This document shows, one piece after another, positions 22,031-33,342 of a stretch of DNA of 64,000 nucleotides. Positions within the stretch are counted from its first letter, which is position 1. Each line of letters starts with the position of its first letter. The notes beneath the pieces were generated by a model that saw nothing but the letters and a program-made list of their open reading frames with translations, had not been told where the DNA came from and did no database searches. This DNA is from Linyphia triangularis (Eukaryota; Arthropoda; Arachnida; Araneae; Linyphiidae): NCBI GenBank assembly GCA_963978545.1, contig OZ021721.1, positions 35,637,348 through 35,701,347 on the forward strand, written 5' to 3'. The position numbers and the translations under genes were made by a program.

Positions 22031-22047
22031 ACGTCCATAGGTCACCA
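22031..22047 (-). promoter_or_regulatory. Gypsy-1 primer-binding site
   Basis: Two bases inside the 5' LTR the minus strand reads TGGTGACCTATGGACGT. It begins TGG as expected for a tRNA 3' CCA end. Gypsy-2 uses a related TGGTGACAGG. I do not assign the tRNA. Confidence 0.65.
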
Positions 22048-22258
22048 GTTGTTAGGGGAAGCGTATAGATAGAGCTTCCTACAATATGCGGTTCAAGATG
22101 AGTAAACTCAAGACAATTGACATGATAGCATTTAATATTTACAGTTATTTACAAGCAAAATATAGTTACAAGCATAATTAATCTCTGTTGTAAAACACAG
22201 CTCATATGAGAAAAGATATACATTCATTGTCTTATACAGGGCTCCCACTCACTCAGAA

Positions 22259-22468
22259 AGATTTGGAGAAGGAAAAATCAATTTTGGAGCAGGAAAAATG
22301 TCTTTCGGAGCAGATAAAATTAAGTTTAGGAGCAGGAAAAATGACTTTTGGAGCAGATAAAAATAAGTTTAGTAGCAGGAAAAATGCCCTTTGTAGCATG
22401 TAAAAGAAACTTTTGTAGGGGGAAAAAAAATGTGTAGCAGAAAAATAAATTTTGCAGTAAAAAAACAC
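22259..22468. repeat. 21/22-bp minisatellite, about nine units
   Basis: Units follow the pattern TTTTGGAGCAGGAAAAATG with variants alternating GCAGGAAAAAT and GCAGATAAAA. The left units have regular 21-22-bp spacing and the right units decay. It sits next to the left terminus of the hAT-like element. Confidence 0.85.
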
Positions 22469-22511
22469 ACACAAATTTTGAATCAGAATTAACCGAGACG
22501 AATGTCACTAA

Positions 22512-23600
22512 ATCGGCGTCGAAAATCTCGGCAATAGCAGCTATTACATTACCATAGGCCTTGGCGAAAACGAATATAACACCAACGTAAATATCGGGAT
22601 AGCACCCACCGTACCTTCGCAATCTCGATAATATCCGCGCAAAATCCCAGTAATATTGTATTTTTTATAAGTCACCAAACAGCGTTGCAAATCTCGGCAA
22701 TATTTGCTATTACATTACCATAGACCTCGGCGAAAACGAATATAACACCAACGCAAATATTGTGGATAACACCCACCATACTATTGCAATCTCGGTAATA
22801 TCAGCGCAAAATTCCAGTAATTTCGTATTTGTTTAAGTCACAAATCTCAACAATAGCTGCTATTACAACAGTGTAAACTTCAGCGAAAATGACTACCACA
22901 CTTGCATAAATATTAGCAAAAGCGTTTACAATATCATCGAAAATCTAGACAAAGGATATTACGTAAGTTGAAGATTCAGCAGAGATGACCATCGCTAAAA
23001 CGTACATATCGGCACAAATGTCAGTAATATTGACATTTTCTAGGTAATGCTTGTGCATGATTTGGGAATATCGGATGTTAACAAAAGCGGAGCACTTTTC
23101 GAAAATGATCGTCACACCAACAAATATATCAGCAATAGCGCCGAATAAATCGGAGCAATTCTCAACAACAGCGGTTAAACCGGTGAAAGACTCGACGAAA
23201 ATGACCATCACAATAATTTGCAATATATCTGCATTAGCGTCGCATATCATTGCAGTAACATCGACATTTTCTCAGTAATATCGGGGCAAATTTTGGATAT
23301 TGCAATATCCCAGCACTCGGCAATAATTACCATCATACCAACGAAAATATCAGCAATAGCGTCGAATTAACTGGAGCAATACTCAATACTACAGAGCTAG
23401 AGAGTATCGATGAAAGAATCGACGAAAATGACCGTCATAACAACGTAAAACTTGACAATAATGTCAGCATTAGCGTCGCAAATCATCATAGCACTCGGAA
23501 TAAACGAACACCGCACCATCGTAAATATGAGCGTTAGCGCCGAATATACAGGAATATTTCTCAACAATAGCGATATTACAGCGGCGAACAATATTAAAAA
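22512..23600. repeat. degenerate higher-order array, 150-166-bp period
   Basis: The block CTCGGCAATA...CTATTACATTACCATAG...CTTGGCGAAAACGAATATAA recurs at about 22527, 22693 and 22846 and then fades into shorter units built on an AATATCGGCAATAG-like motif through 23600. No open frame of note is present; hydrophobic frames on the minus strand arise from the repeat. Confidence 0.75.
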
Positions 23601-23851
23601 AAAAAAAAAAATCGCGTTTTGGAGCAATTATGGCTAAAATAAAGCATTGAGCAGATTTTTGTATTTGGCGCAGTTGGGCGCAATTGGAACAGGTCTGAGA
23701 CCCCTGCTTATAGCTACATATATTCATAGAACCCGACAAGATGGAAAATAAAGTCAAAACAAAGTTGCGTTGTCCTGGCAACGCGTAGCTTCCATCCAGG
23801 AGCAAGAAATAAACTTTGATGCGTGTGATTTTATTAACCTCGTGCACCACA

Positions 23852-24640
23852 ATATAATTCTACCATCGCCTAATGAACACGAGAATGTTAACAGTTTGAA
23901 GAGAGTTTTAGTAACAGCATCCCAAAATGGACTTGAATTAAATTTAAAGAAGTGCCAATTTTTAAAAAGGAAGATATAATTTTTGGGACACGTCATTAAG
24001 AATGGTGCTGTCAAATCTTCATTTGACTAAGTTAAAGCAGTCCAGAACTTTCCTCACACCTAAAAATGTAAAAGACGTCCAAAGTTTTATGGGATTGACA
24101 GGATATTTTCGTATATATATCGAATCATATTCACTTATAGCGAAACCATTGAGTGATTCACTTAGAAATAACACTACATTTTATTTTGGGAATGAGCAAC
24201 AAAATGTCTTCAAAGCACTGAAAGACATCCTTTCAGAAAGTCTTGTGCTTCACATTTATCAACCAGGAGCAAGATTAGAATTACATACAGATGCAAGTTC
24301 TTAAGGATATGGTGTAATTCTTTTGCAAGAAGAGGAAGATAAGAAGTTGAATCCCATATATTACATGAGTAAAAAAACATGGGTGCACGAAAAAAAATAT
24401 TCAAGCTATGAATTAGAAGTTTTAGCAGTAATTGAAGCTTTTAAGAAATTATTTATGAGGCAATAAATTTAAAATAGTTACTGACTGCTCCACATTTAAA
24501 ATGACCATGAGCAAGCGTGATTTAATACTAAAAATAGCTCGTTATGCACTTATACTAGAAGAGTATGATTACGAAATTATACACAGACCTGGTACTCGTA
24601 TGAAACATGTTGATTCTTTAAGTCGACATCTTAATCGTTT
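23852..24640 (+). pseudogene. Gypsy-P reverse transcriptase C-terminus and RNase H
   Basis: This resumes directly after the insertion site. It has the RT thumb region (NGLELNLKKCQFL, then FLGHVI past a stop), then the PKNVKDVQSFMGLTGYFR connection and RNase H with LELHTDASS, a stop, and KKYSSYELEVLAVI beyond. Stops at 23978 and 24302 and a frameshift near 24460 break the frame. Confidence 0.88.
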
Positions 24641-25818
24641 TGATAGTGACGTGTGATGACATAACACGAAATATCGCCGCTGCACAAGCAACTGATGAGT
24701 ACATCCAAACAATCAAAGAAGCCTTAGAAGAAGGAAGATTAAACAATTTTGTCGAAAAGAATAAAATTTTGTATAAGTTTATCAATGATAGAGAACTATT
24801 GGTAGCTCTGCAAGAAATGCAAGCAGAAATTGTCAGGAAGATTCACAGTAATGGACATTTCGCTGCACAAAAAACAGAAGAAATTTTGAAGAAAGAATAC
24901 TATATGCCAAAAGCACGTAACATCATTGAAACAGTTATAGCAAAATACTTAGCAATGCGAAAAAAGGAAAAGCAGAGTGGTTTTTAAATCCCATTTTGAA
25001 AGACAGCAATCCTCTACACACTTATCATATTGATTTTGTTAGACAGATAAGCTACAAATAAGCAGTGCAAACATATATTTTCTGTAATTAATTCTTTTAC
25101 AAAATTTGTATGGTTTTACCCAGTGAAATTTACGTCTATCAATGACGGCATAACGAAATTAAAATCACAGCAAGCCATTTTTGGAAATCCGTCACGAATA
25201 ACAGCAGACAAAGGTTCAGCTTTCACATCGAAGCAGTTCGAGGAGGGGAGGTCATAAAGCTTATTACCATAACAACTGGAATTCTGAGAGGTAATGGACA
25301 GATGGAAAGAATTCACGGAACTATGGCTCCAATCCTTGCCAAGCTGTCGATTGAGGAGCCTGAAAAGTGGTTCAAGCATGTCGATAAAGTCCAGCGAACG
25401 ATGAATTCAACAAGTCAAAGTACCAAGAGAACTCTTTTTGAATTACTAACTGAAGTTAAGATGCAAAATAAAGAAGATTTGAAGATTTTGGAAATGCTGG
25501 AAGAGGAGAGAATTGCAGATATGATGAACACTCGTGAAAAAGAACGTGAAAATGCTAAGAAGAATATCCTTAAACTACAGGAAGAAAACCGAAGGAACTT
25601 TAACAAGAGAAAGGTTGCCCACAACAACAAGAGATCTAGTAGCAATACAAAGAACACAGATGGGGCCAGGAATGAAACTGCGACCTAAGTTTCATGGATC
25701 TTATGAAGTCACCAAAATCAGACCGAAAGACCGATACGATGTGAAAAAAGTGGGTCATCATGAAGGACCTAATGAGATGTCGACTGCGGCTGATCACATG
25801 AAAAAATGGGGACAATAG
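24640..25818 (+). pseudogene. Gypsy-P integrase
   Basis: 24640-24987 encodes the zinc-domain region (HSNGHFAAQKTEEILKKEYY) with both distal Cys positions lost. The core start (YHIDFV) near 25020 is followed by stops. The Glu motif GNGQMERIHG lies at about 25290-25320. The C-terminus continues to 25688 and, in the overlapping frame, to 25818 with KFHGSYEVTKIRPKDRYDVK. The catalytic region is clearly decayed. Confidence 0.85.
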
Positions 25819-26012
25819 AAAATCATAAACTAAAAACTTTTTACAGTTTTTGAACTTTTTCTTATGAACTTTTTAAATATTTTTTCTTATTCTGCAAGTT
25901 TAGAACTTTTCATCAAATGCTGCACCAAATTTTTTTTAAATTTTAGAAAACTTTTCTCTCTGTTTTCTTTTGATTCTTTTAAGAATATGATATCAGGGGA
26001 CGACGCCTGCGT

Positions 26013-26297
26013 TGTCAGGACAGCCGTGTGGGTTGGGGATCCTTCCAACAGATGGCATTCCCATATTTGAATGAGCCAATAATATAAGATGTCACCCCTG
26101 GTGGAGAAGTCGTGACGTAGGAGTACATCACAACAGAAGCAAGACACTTGGAGAACATTCTTCTAAGAGCGAGGATGAAAGAGGAATGTTTAGTGGGTTT
26201 TGTTCCACAGACATTGTAAAAAGCCTAAATAGTTTATTAAAGTCAAATGTAAAACTCTAGAAACGACTCATCTTTTAGCCCCACTAGCCTTCCTACA
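26013..26297 (+). repeat. Gypsy-P 3' LTR (probable)
   Basis: TGTCAGGACAGCC to CCTACA, 285 bp. It follows a purine-rich ATCAGGGGACGACG and includes GAGCCAATAATATAAG, a possible CCAAT and TATA pair. The limits rest on TG/CA ends and position, because no second LTR was found. Confidence 0.55.
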
Positions 26298-27647
26298 ATA
26301 TTTCCCGGGTTGTAATTTCAATATTCTTTATTGTTATCATTTTGTATTCTTTGTCCATTCAAAAACTGTTTTTCTTTCAGAAACAACCTTTTTATGGAAC
26401 ACAAAACATGTGAAAGCATTCGAGTTAAATATCAAGCAACTCTGTTATAAATATATGGATTTTTGAATAACAGAGATGTACACCAACTCTTAACAGTTTG
26501 GTTAGTTTGTACACTCAACAACCTATTTTATTGCCAGTATTGCACAATACTGGCTCATCAGGTCGTGACCTACAGCTTAACATGGATTCCGAACCACAAC
26601 AAACAGCCATGCCTAACCCAGGATTCTGACCCGGTACCTTTGGCATGAGAGGCCAGAGCGCTAACCTCACAGCCATCAGGTTGGCCCAACTCTTAACAGA
26701 TTTTATGACATTCTTTTTATTGTTTGTACAATAAACGAGAGTTAAATATTTATAAAAAATAATAATAAAAACAAACGGAATCAGAAGCACAGATTTCAGA
26801 TGTTTTTCTGGCAATAACTGGAAGAAGTTCATGTACTTCCTTCCATCTTTTGGTGCAATGGGTGTTCTGGTAGTATTTAATCATGTCCTTGTAAATTGAG
26901 AGAAGTACTTTTCTAATTAACTCAACAGATAATTTGCATTTGCAAGAGTAACTTTAAATAAGTAATTAAATCAACAGACCTTTTTTTTATAATAAATCAA
27001 CAGACAACTTGTATTTGAAGAAGTATTAAATTCAAATTTGTTTAGTATAAAGAAAAACTAATGCTTAATTTTTTATTTCTGTATTAAGAGGGAAGTAGTG
27101 ATTTGGGAAATTTATATTTAGAACAGTGCATCCTGCTATGACAAATATTCTTACCAAATTTAATGCAGTAATGTTGCGTGTTATACATTAAAAAATTGTT
27201 AAATTGAATATTTTCCTCAATCGAGTATTTGCTTGGAAAACACAGATTTATTATAATGCTAAGAAGATTTATCCTAATTTGGTAAAAAGATGTTTGATGA
27301 TTCAAAACCCTAATTTCCTACTAAATTTTTTAAGAAGGTAAACATTGAAGGAGCACCATTTTTTTTAATAGATAGAATGTTCCTCTCTTCTGACATGCAT
27401 CAAAACAAATTACAAAAGCAGTCAAACATAATTTGTAGCTAGGCAGATTTTTTTTAACGCTATTTTTTATTAATAGATCTTATGTAAAAAAAATATATAA
27501 ACGAACAATGTTCTTTCAGTTCACAAAATACACATATTTAAAAAATACTTGTATAATTACATACAGCTATAATCATAACAAGATGTACAACTAAAAGCAT
27601 TCTTTAGCATTCAAGTTTGAAAAGAAATATTAAACATAATTTAATAC
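26298..27647. other. intron with one SINE
   Basis: AT-rich intron between Gypsy-P and the BROX-like exon at 27648. Apart from the SINE at about 26497-26690 nothing was recognised. Confidence 0.5.
26497..26690 (-). repeat. tRNA-derived SINE, family B
   Basis: Reverse-orientation copy. Reading the minus strand, GATGGCTGTGAGGTTAGCGC (A-box region) and GGGTCAGAATCCTGGG (B-box region) are followed by the shared TTCGGAATCC body and the tail with GTACAAACTAACC. Compare copies at 33158, 37976 and 49348. Confidence 0.85.
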
Positions 27648-27720
27648 CTGCATCTCCGTAAATAACCCAGCAGCCTTTCTCAAGCATTTGTGAACTTCTT
27701 TTGCTTCATCCATGTTAATT
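27648..27720 (-). CDS. Brox: BROX-like gene, exon (MDEAKEVH segment)
   Basis: The acceptor is TCTTATTTAG and the donor ATGCAG|GTATTA. One entering base completes a Glu codon started in the exon at 30698-30793, then 24 codons follow, ending in phase 0. The encoded INMDEAKEVHKCLRKAAGLF matches the BROX helix with the EDEAKEVH-x-L-x-AAG-F pattern. Phase agrees with both neighbours. Confidence 0.92.
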
Positions 27721-28674
27721 CTAAATAAGATAAGCTGTGATTATGCTATCCTAATTTTAAACAAGTACTGAATGTTTAAAATATAAGCCTTGGTTTATGC
27801 TACAAATAAAAGTTGCCATCTTCAGAAAAGTGGAACTTCCGAAATTAAAAAAAGGTCCCCATACAAAGAAAATAAATTTAATTGTTGATTCTATATAAAA
27901 AAAACTTACAACAAAATTCCTACTTTTAAATCAGATCAATTACATTTTTCAATACATAAAAAATAGATTTTACTCTTGTGTCATTAGAAAAAAGAAACCC
28001 CCATGTATAAAAGGAGTTTACTTTATACTTTTATACAAGAAATGTATAAAAAATTGAATAAATTAAAGTTTAATGGAGTAAAATATAGGGATTTTTTTTA
28101 TCGGAGTGACTTTCATTGAATTCTAATACAGCACTATTTTAAAAAAGACTAACATTTTTTAAATCTCCTAAACATTGCAACATTTTTATCTCATTAAATT
28201 AAAAACAATACTTAATGAATAACTTAAATGTCTTTCTGTCCATCCAAATTATTAGAAATTCAATAAAGTTGGAACCGGTTAGGCGCTTTAAATGCAATTC
28301 GGCCAACTGCTAGCATTTTAATACCTGTAGAAAAAACATTTTCTTTTTTAAATTAAAATTTTTGTTTCAAGTTATATTTTAAACTTAACATCTTTTGGAC
28401 TACGTATGATGCTTCTATTTTATTAATTATTAATAAAACAGAAGCATCATACTTTATCCTTAAATTTTATTTCTTTATGCCTACTGCTCATTTATCCACT
28501 GTAGCTGCCATGCTCAATGTAATACAAATACAATTTATATTTCTGAGAATAGATTGAATCTAGTTTACAACGAATATAAATCAACCGTACATTTGAATAG
28601 AAATGTTTTCAATTTAATAAAATCTTAAATTCATACATATTTTAATTAAATAGTTAATAAAAATACAACTTTAC
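27721..28674. other. intron with short palindrome
   Basis: AT-rich intron; the only structure noted is a hairpin at 28404-28452. Confidence 0.5.
28404..28452. repeat. 22-bp inverted repeat, 5-bp spacer
   Basis: Arms GTATGATGCTTCTATTTTAT... (28404-28425) and its complement (28431-28452) have one mismatch. It is too short and AT-rich to assign a function. Confidence 0.8.
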
Positions 28675-30659
28675 CAGCCAAGCTGAAGATAGGAAAATTG
28701 ATGCCGGAAACGAACTTAAAAATATTGAAATTCGATACAATGAATCAGCAAATGTTTATATTGCTAGAGCAAGAGGTTTATCAACAAAGTGCCAATCACT
28801 TGGACTTGAAATTTCTCATCGAGAGCTGGTGTACTACACAGTTTGTGGACTGGCAAGAAAATTCACGAAAGTCAGAGAAATATTAAAAACGCAGAGCGAG
28901 AAGAGTTTAGAGGAAGTGGTGGAGATTCTACATGAAAAAAGAGTACAGAAAAAAGTGTTGGTTCGACAAACAGCCAACGAGCTGAGGGGATCAATGCCGA
29001 AGCATTCTATTCAAGATAGAAACAGAATTCAAATTCAAGAGTTTGCTACATCTGTAGACGTCCAGGTCACATTGCCAAACCGTGTTTCCAAAGAAATAAG
29101 AATCCTAGAAGTGAAATTTCGTGTGGTAACGGAGGATCAGAAAATAAGTACGAAAGCAGAAATAACGGAACTGTGAACTATACAAAAGAACAAAAATCTG
29201 CTCTACAAGTTTATGCACAGGAAAAAGAAGAGTGCGATAACGTTTGGATCCTAGACAGTGGTGCTTCTATTCATACGTCAAAAGACAGGTTTTGGTTCAC
29301 AGAACTAATGCCAGAAGTCAACGGCATCTATCTAGCTGGAAAAGATTCGAAAATAACTTCTGAAGGTAAAGGTACAGTCAGAGCAAATACTGTAAGTAAT
29401 AAAAATTCAGTAATGTTTCTTTGCACCTGATTTAAGAAATAATTTACTTTCTGTTACTGCAATGGTGAATAATGGCTGTAGGATTGTATCAAAATATAAC
29501 CGTGTGTTAATTTTTGATAAAAATAATAAGTTTGCAACTAAAGCAGTTCTGAATGATAAAAGATTATAAGTATATTTGTAACCATTTTGTGATCCTGAGT
29601 GCAACTTTTCTAGTACTGATAATTATGAAATTTAGCATAATAGATTATGTCACTTAAATCCTAAATATATGACTAAAATGAAGGAGTATATTAATCTTAA
29701 TGATGTAAAAGATTTTAGTTGTTAAATATGTGATGTAAGTAAGTTAACTAGAAAGAGTCATCATGGTATTGATATTAATCGAAATTCTGCAAATTTAGAA
29801 TTAATTCACGTGGATCTGTGTGGTCCTGTTCAACCAGAATCATTGGGAGGTTCCAAGTACTTTATGGTAATAGTGGATGATTATTCTGGAGTGTATTTTA
29901 CATATTTCATAACATGTTAAAGTGAAGTGTTAAATGTGCTTTCTCAGTTTAAAGCTAAGTATGAAAATCTTACAGGTAAAAGAATTCAAAGGTTGAGAAG
30001 TGATAATAGTAGGGAAATTGTAAATGAACAAATGAATATTTTTCTTGTTAATTCAGGTATTGCACACGAAAGAACAATTCCGTATAACGCCGAATCAAAC
30101 GGAAAAGTGAAAAGGGCAAACAGAGTTCTTTTAGATTGGGCTAGATCCATTTTATGTGAAAGTAAACTTCCACTAAATTTTGGGCAGAAGCAATAAATTA
30201 TTGTACACGAGTGTCACACCCCGTAAAGGAAAAGAAAAAATTCCATTAGAAACTTGGACTGGTAAGAAACCGAAATTAAATTACTTAAAAAAGTTCGGTT
30301 GTATGGCTTATAGTAACGAGTTTGGCTATTTAAATGCAAGTTGGGGTAATGCAGAAAATGCTAAGTCTTTTTCTGGAAGTGTTATTTTATTAGGGGATTC
30401 TTTGATTTCTTGGAAATGACAAAAACAAAAAAGTGTTAGTCTTTCAATTTGTGAAGTTGAATTGTTTGCTATTTCAGAAACATGCAAAAATATTATTTGG
30501 ACATTGGATTTGTTAAATTTGTTGTCATTTGAACAATTTATAGATGATGGTGTACCAAATCTTTGAATAAGTCAAGGCATATTAATTTACATTTTCATTT
30601 TGTCAAGGACTTGTTGATAGTGATTTAGCAAATAAACATATTAAAAAAAAAAAAAAAAA
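28675..30659 (+). pseudogene. Copia remnant, 5'-truncated, internally deleted, poly(A)-ended
   Basis: This plus-strand Copia remnant is distinct from the element at 385. It begins mid-Gag (NESANVYIARARGLSTKCQS), then has a CCHC knuckle (CYICRRPGHIAKPC, about 29044-29085), protease (WILDSGAS), pre-integrase region (one Cys lost), and integrase with Asp in HVDLCGP and Asp in RSDNS. The Glu position is Lys (NGKVKRAN). At about 30317 the integrase C-terminus (FGCMAYSN) runs in frame into RNase H (NASWGNAENAKSFSG), so RT is absent. RNase H is deleted again before SRHINLHFHFVKDL. It ends in AATAAA (30629-30635 region) and a run of 17 or so A. No LTRs are seen. Confidence 0.85.
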
Positions 30660-30697
30660 GATTGTTAGTTTTTTAAATATTACATATTTATACTCAC

Positions 30698-30793
30698 TCA
30701 TCTTTACCAGCTATCATAGCAGCATGTTTCATGAACCAAATTGCAACATTTTGACAAATAGATATAAGTTCAAATACAGCATCCTGTTGAGCT
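30698..30793 (-). CDS. Brox: BROX-like gene, exon (AQQDAVFELI segment)
   Basis: The acceptor is TTATTTCTAG and the donor GATGA|GTGAGT. One entering base completes Ile (AT+A), 31 codons follow, and two bases remain. It encodes AQQDAVFELISICQNVAIWF and MKHAAMIAGKD. The string AQQDAVFELIS is, to my memory, identical in vertebrate BROX, and AGK-E follows at the same spacing. A TIR-type transposon begins only 115 bp upstream of the acceptor. Confidence 0.95.
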
Positions 30794-31944
30794 CTAGAAA
30801 TAACAAAAACATATTTTCAAACAAAAAGAATAAAATCAAGTAAATAAAAATTACATATAACCTAATAATATAATATAGCTATAACAGTTGCAAGTTAAAA
30901 AACCTATACAGGGTGGCCATAAAATTCAGGAAAAAAGTTCCCCGATAGATTTCTAAAAAATGCCCTGATTTTACGTCAAACTTTTTTCCAAATTTCCTCA
31001 GCTTTTTCAGGTTTTCAGTTCGACTATATTTGAGGGTGCCCCTTGGATTGCCGCCAAGTTGGTGCCAGGCTGAGCGATGTAACTCTGCTTATGGCATCCT
31101 ATAGTATTTTACAGGAATTATGTTTTGGAAACTGGTTGGAATATGTGCCGCGCTTGTTTTACAGGGTTCGTACAGATTTTTTGAAAACAAATTCAAGGAC
31201 TTTTTAAGGACTTTTCAAGAACCTTTCAAACAAAAAAATAAGGACCTTAATATTAAATTTTAAAAAATCTTAAAAAAAATAATAGTAATGTTCGACGACG
31301 GAAATATAGCATATAATTCATGAAAAATATTGCATTTTATTTCTTACTCAAGATACTAGACCAAAAGTTCATTAGAACTTTAAATTTTTAAAAAATAGGA
31401 AAAATTTGATTGGAGCATTCAGTATCATTTAAATTCGAAGATCTCATTTTCATTAAAATTTAATCATTTTGTCAGTTACATCAAATACAACAACTTTAGT
31501 TACTGTATATTATACAACAATCATTTTATTGAATTGTGTTTCTCAGGACGATTTCAGTTTCTGAACTTTTTAAAATACGCAAAAAGGGTTAAATCTTAGA
31601 TGCGTAAATCGCATCTAAATAATTTGTTAATCACTGATTAACTGAAATGCATCCAGTAACCACGGAGCTGATCGGGTTAAAAGTGCAAATTTGGACATAA
31701 TAGTCTTTATAACGACAATTCTTTTTAGTTTCTAAACTTGCTTGACAATACGGGTTCGAGAGTACCACCATGGAACTTATGTGCCATGGTGTTTGAAAAT
31801 CAGTAATCCAATATATATTGCCTTTCTAACTTTCAAAATGCAAAGTTATTTTTGAATTTAGAAATCTAAAATAGTAGGATATACGACCTCTAAAGCCAAC
31901 CTCATCTGATCCAGACGATATAAAGTTGGAATCCTCACATTGAA

Positions 31945-32211
31945 CCTTCCGTTAGTCGCGCGCACCTCACAGGTGCATCCCTACACTTTTTCCTCCTCTG
32001 CCTTTATTTTTATTGAATTACTTGTGATACGATTTTTTAATAAATTTTACTATTTAAATAGATTGTTTAATACTTCATCTCTCCAATGAATCTTAAATCG
32101 GTAACAATCAACTATTTAAACTAAAATAAATTTCATTTGGCTTTCAAAAAACCGAAAACACCTCATAGGTGCAACGCGACTAACCATATCGGGAACGCGA
32201 CTAACAGAAGG
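31945..32211. mobile_element. short TIR element, TTAA-type (piggyBac-like MITE)
   Basis: The ends CCTTCCGTTAGTCGCGCGCA and, reverse complemented, CCTTCTGTTAGTCGCGTTCC are inverted. The right flank is TTAA (32212-32215) and the left flank TGAA, a one-base change from TTAA. 267 bp, non-coding. Confidence 0.65.
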
Positions 32212-33157
32212 TTAAAACCGTGCAAACATAAGTGGGACGTATCACGTCATTGCTAAATAAGAAAACATCTTGAAATGAAAATACTTCTAGTACATCGTAA
32301 AAATTATTGTATTTGGATGTAGTTTCCACGTTTCTTTTTAATCATTCTGTATCTTGACCAATATTTTAAAACCAATGTTTAAAAAAAAACTTATTAAAAT
32401 GTTAAGTATATAAGTAGGGATATCTTTCTTAGAAAACAGCAAAGTAAAGCGTTTTTTAAATAGATGCATCACTTTACGATATTATGTGAACTATTAAGCA
32501 ATAACACTGAGGTGGTAGGACTAAGAAGGAATTGAATGATTGAGCGTACAAACCAACCAACCTTAAAGGCAAAGAAAGGGGCAGTATATAAGAGAGAATA
32601 AAAATCTCCAAATCACATTACAAGTGATTCAAAATTTAATTCCATGTCAAGTAATTTGAAGCAATCCTTTATACAAAAGGTCTGTAAAAGCTGCGCCAAA
32701 ATCACACTGTCGAGGGTTTTCTGCTACGAGGAATCATTAAGCATTGAAAACAATTACAAACAAAAATATATTTCCCAACTTTGCAGAAAGATAATGCGTT
32801 GCAAGTAAAAACAAATATATCATGAACTTAGACAATATTTAACTTGAACGACCTCGTTACTTTACTGAACGACGACCTTAGCCAGGGCCATTTTGAAGCA
32901 GCACGAGAAGGCCCTGCCTTAGCACAATAACGCCAACCGGGGCGGTTCCATGGGGGGGGGGGATAAACCTTAACACTTTTAGCATGCGAAACCATCACAG
33001 CGCAAGCCTAACAACCATCAAATAGGCAGCTTATCCACAAATTCCAAAAAATTGCAGTAGTGTATGGTTAGTTTGAAATTAATACCCTTCATAACCATTG
33101 GATTAAACAAGATCATAATGAATTTCATTTTGTAATTGAAATATGGGAAACACGGTT

Positions 33158-33342
33158 TGGTTGGTCGGTACGCTGAACTACTACATCTTTATGCACAATA
33201 ACAGTTTATCAAGACGGATCTACAACTTAGATGGATTCCGAACCACAACGAACATACGCGCCTAACCCAGGATTCGAATCCACCGTCTTTGTCATGCAAG
33301 GTCAGAGAGCTAACCAAACAGCCATCAGATGGGCGAAATACG
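33158..33342 (-). repeat. tRNA-derived SINE, family B
   Basis: The minus strand has GATGGCTGTTTGGTTAGCTC and the B-box GGATTCGAATCCTGGG, then TTGTGGTTCGGAATCC and a tail ending in GCGTACCGACCAACC. This is the best preserved B-box in the family. Confidence 0.88.

Larger units (their letters stand above)
22237..23706. mobile_element. hAT-like non-autonomous element with internal satellites, 6-bp TSD
   Basis: The ends are inverted: left CAGGGCTCCCACTC, right (reverse complement) CAGGGGTCTCAGACC. A perfect 6-bp duplication CTTATA (22231-22236 and 23707-23712) is confirmed by the uninterrupted LTR. CAGGG termini resemble hAT elements, but most hATs duplicate 8 bp. No transposase is encoded. The interior is almost wholly repeats: a 21-bp minisatellite and a degenerate 150-166-bp array. 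Confidence 0.8.
16771..23851 (-). mobile_element. Gypsy-1: minus-strand Ty3/gypsy element inserted in Gypsy-P
   Basis: LTRs are at 16771-17094 and 22050-23851 (the latter enlarged by a 1476-bp hAT-like insertion), both starting TGTTAGGGG and ending CACCACA on the plus strand. The 4-bp duplication ATAT flanks the whole. After subtracting three nested insertions it is about 4.8 kb, the same size and layout as Gypsy-2. Coding (minus strand) is Gag, protease, RT, RNase H, integrase, broken into several frames. Confidence 0.93.
22050..23851 (-). repeat. Gypsy-1 5' LTR interrupted by a hAT-like element
   Basis: LTR halves 22050-22236 and 23713-23851 (with one CTTATA copy) match the intact 324-bp LTR at 16771. 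The insertion lies 22237-23706. Confidence 0.92.
14431..26297 (+). mobile_element. Gypsy-P: decayed plus-strand Ty3/gypsy element, split by Gypsy-1
   Basis: Plus-strand coding remnants run Gag, CCHC knuckle, protease, RT (to 16770), then after a 7.08-kb insertion RT, RNase H, integrase and a 3' LTR. Uninterrupted it would be about 4.8 kb from gag on. Many stops and frameshifts mark it as old. The insertion at 16771-23851 carries an ATAT duplication (16767-16770 and 23852-23855). Confidence 0.85.

Noticed and set aside
22259..22468. CRISPR-like regular repeats
   Set aside because: Units are head-to-tail without unique spacers, in a eukaryotic transposon.
22253..23850. Hydrophobic minus-strand frames resembling membrane proteins
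   Set aside because: They arise from the satellite repeats inside the hAT-like element; no conserved protein is recognisable.
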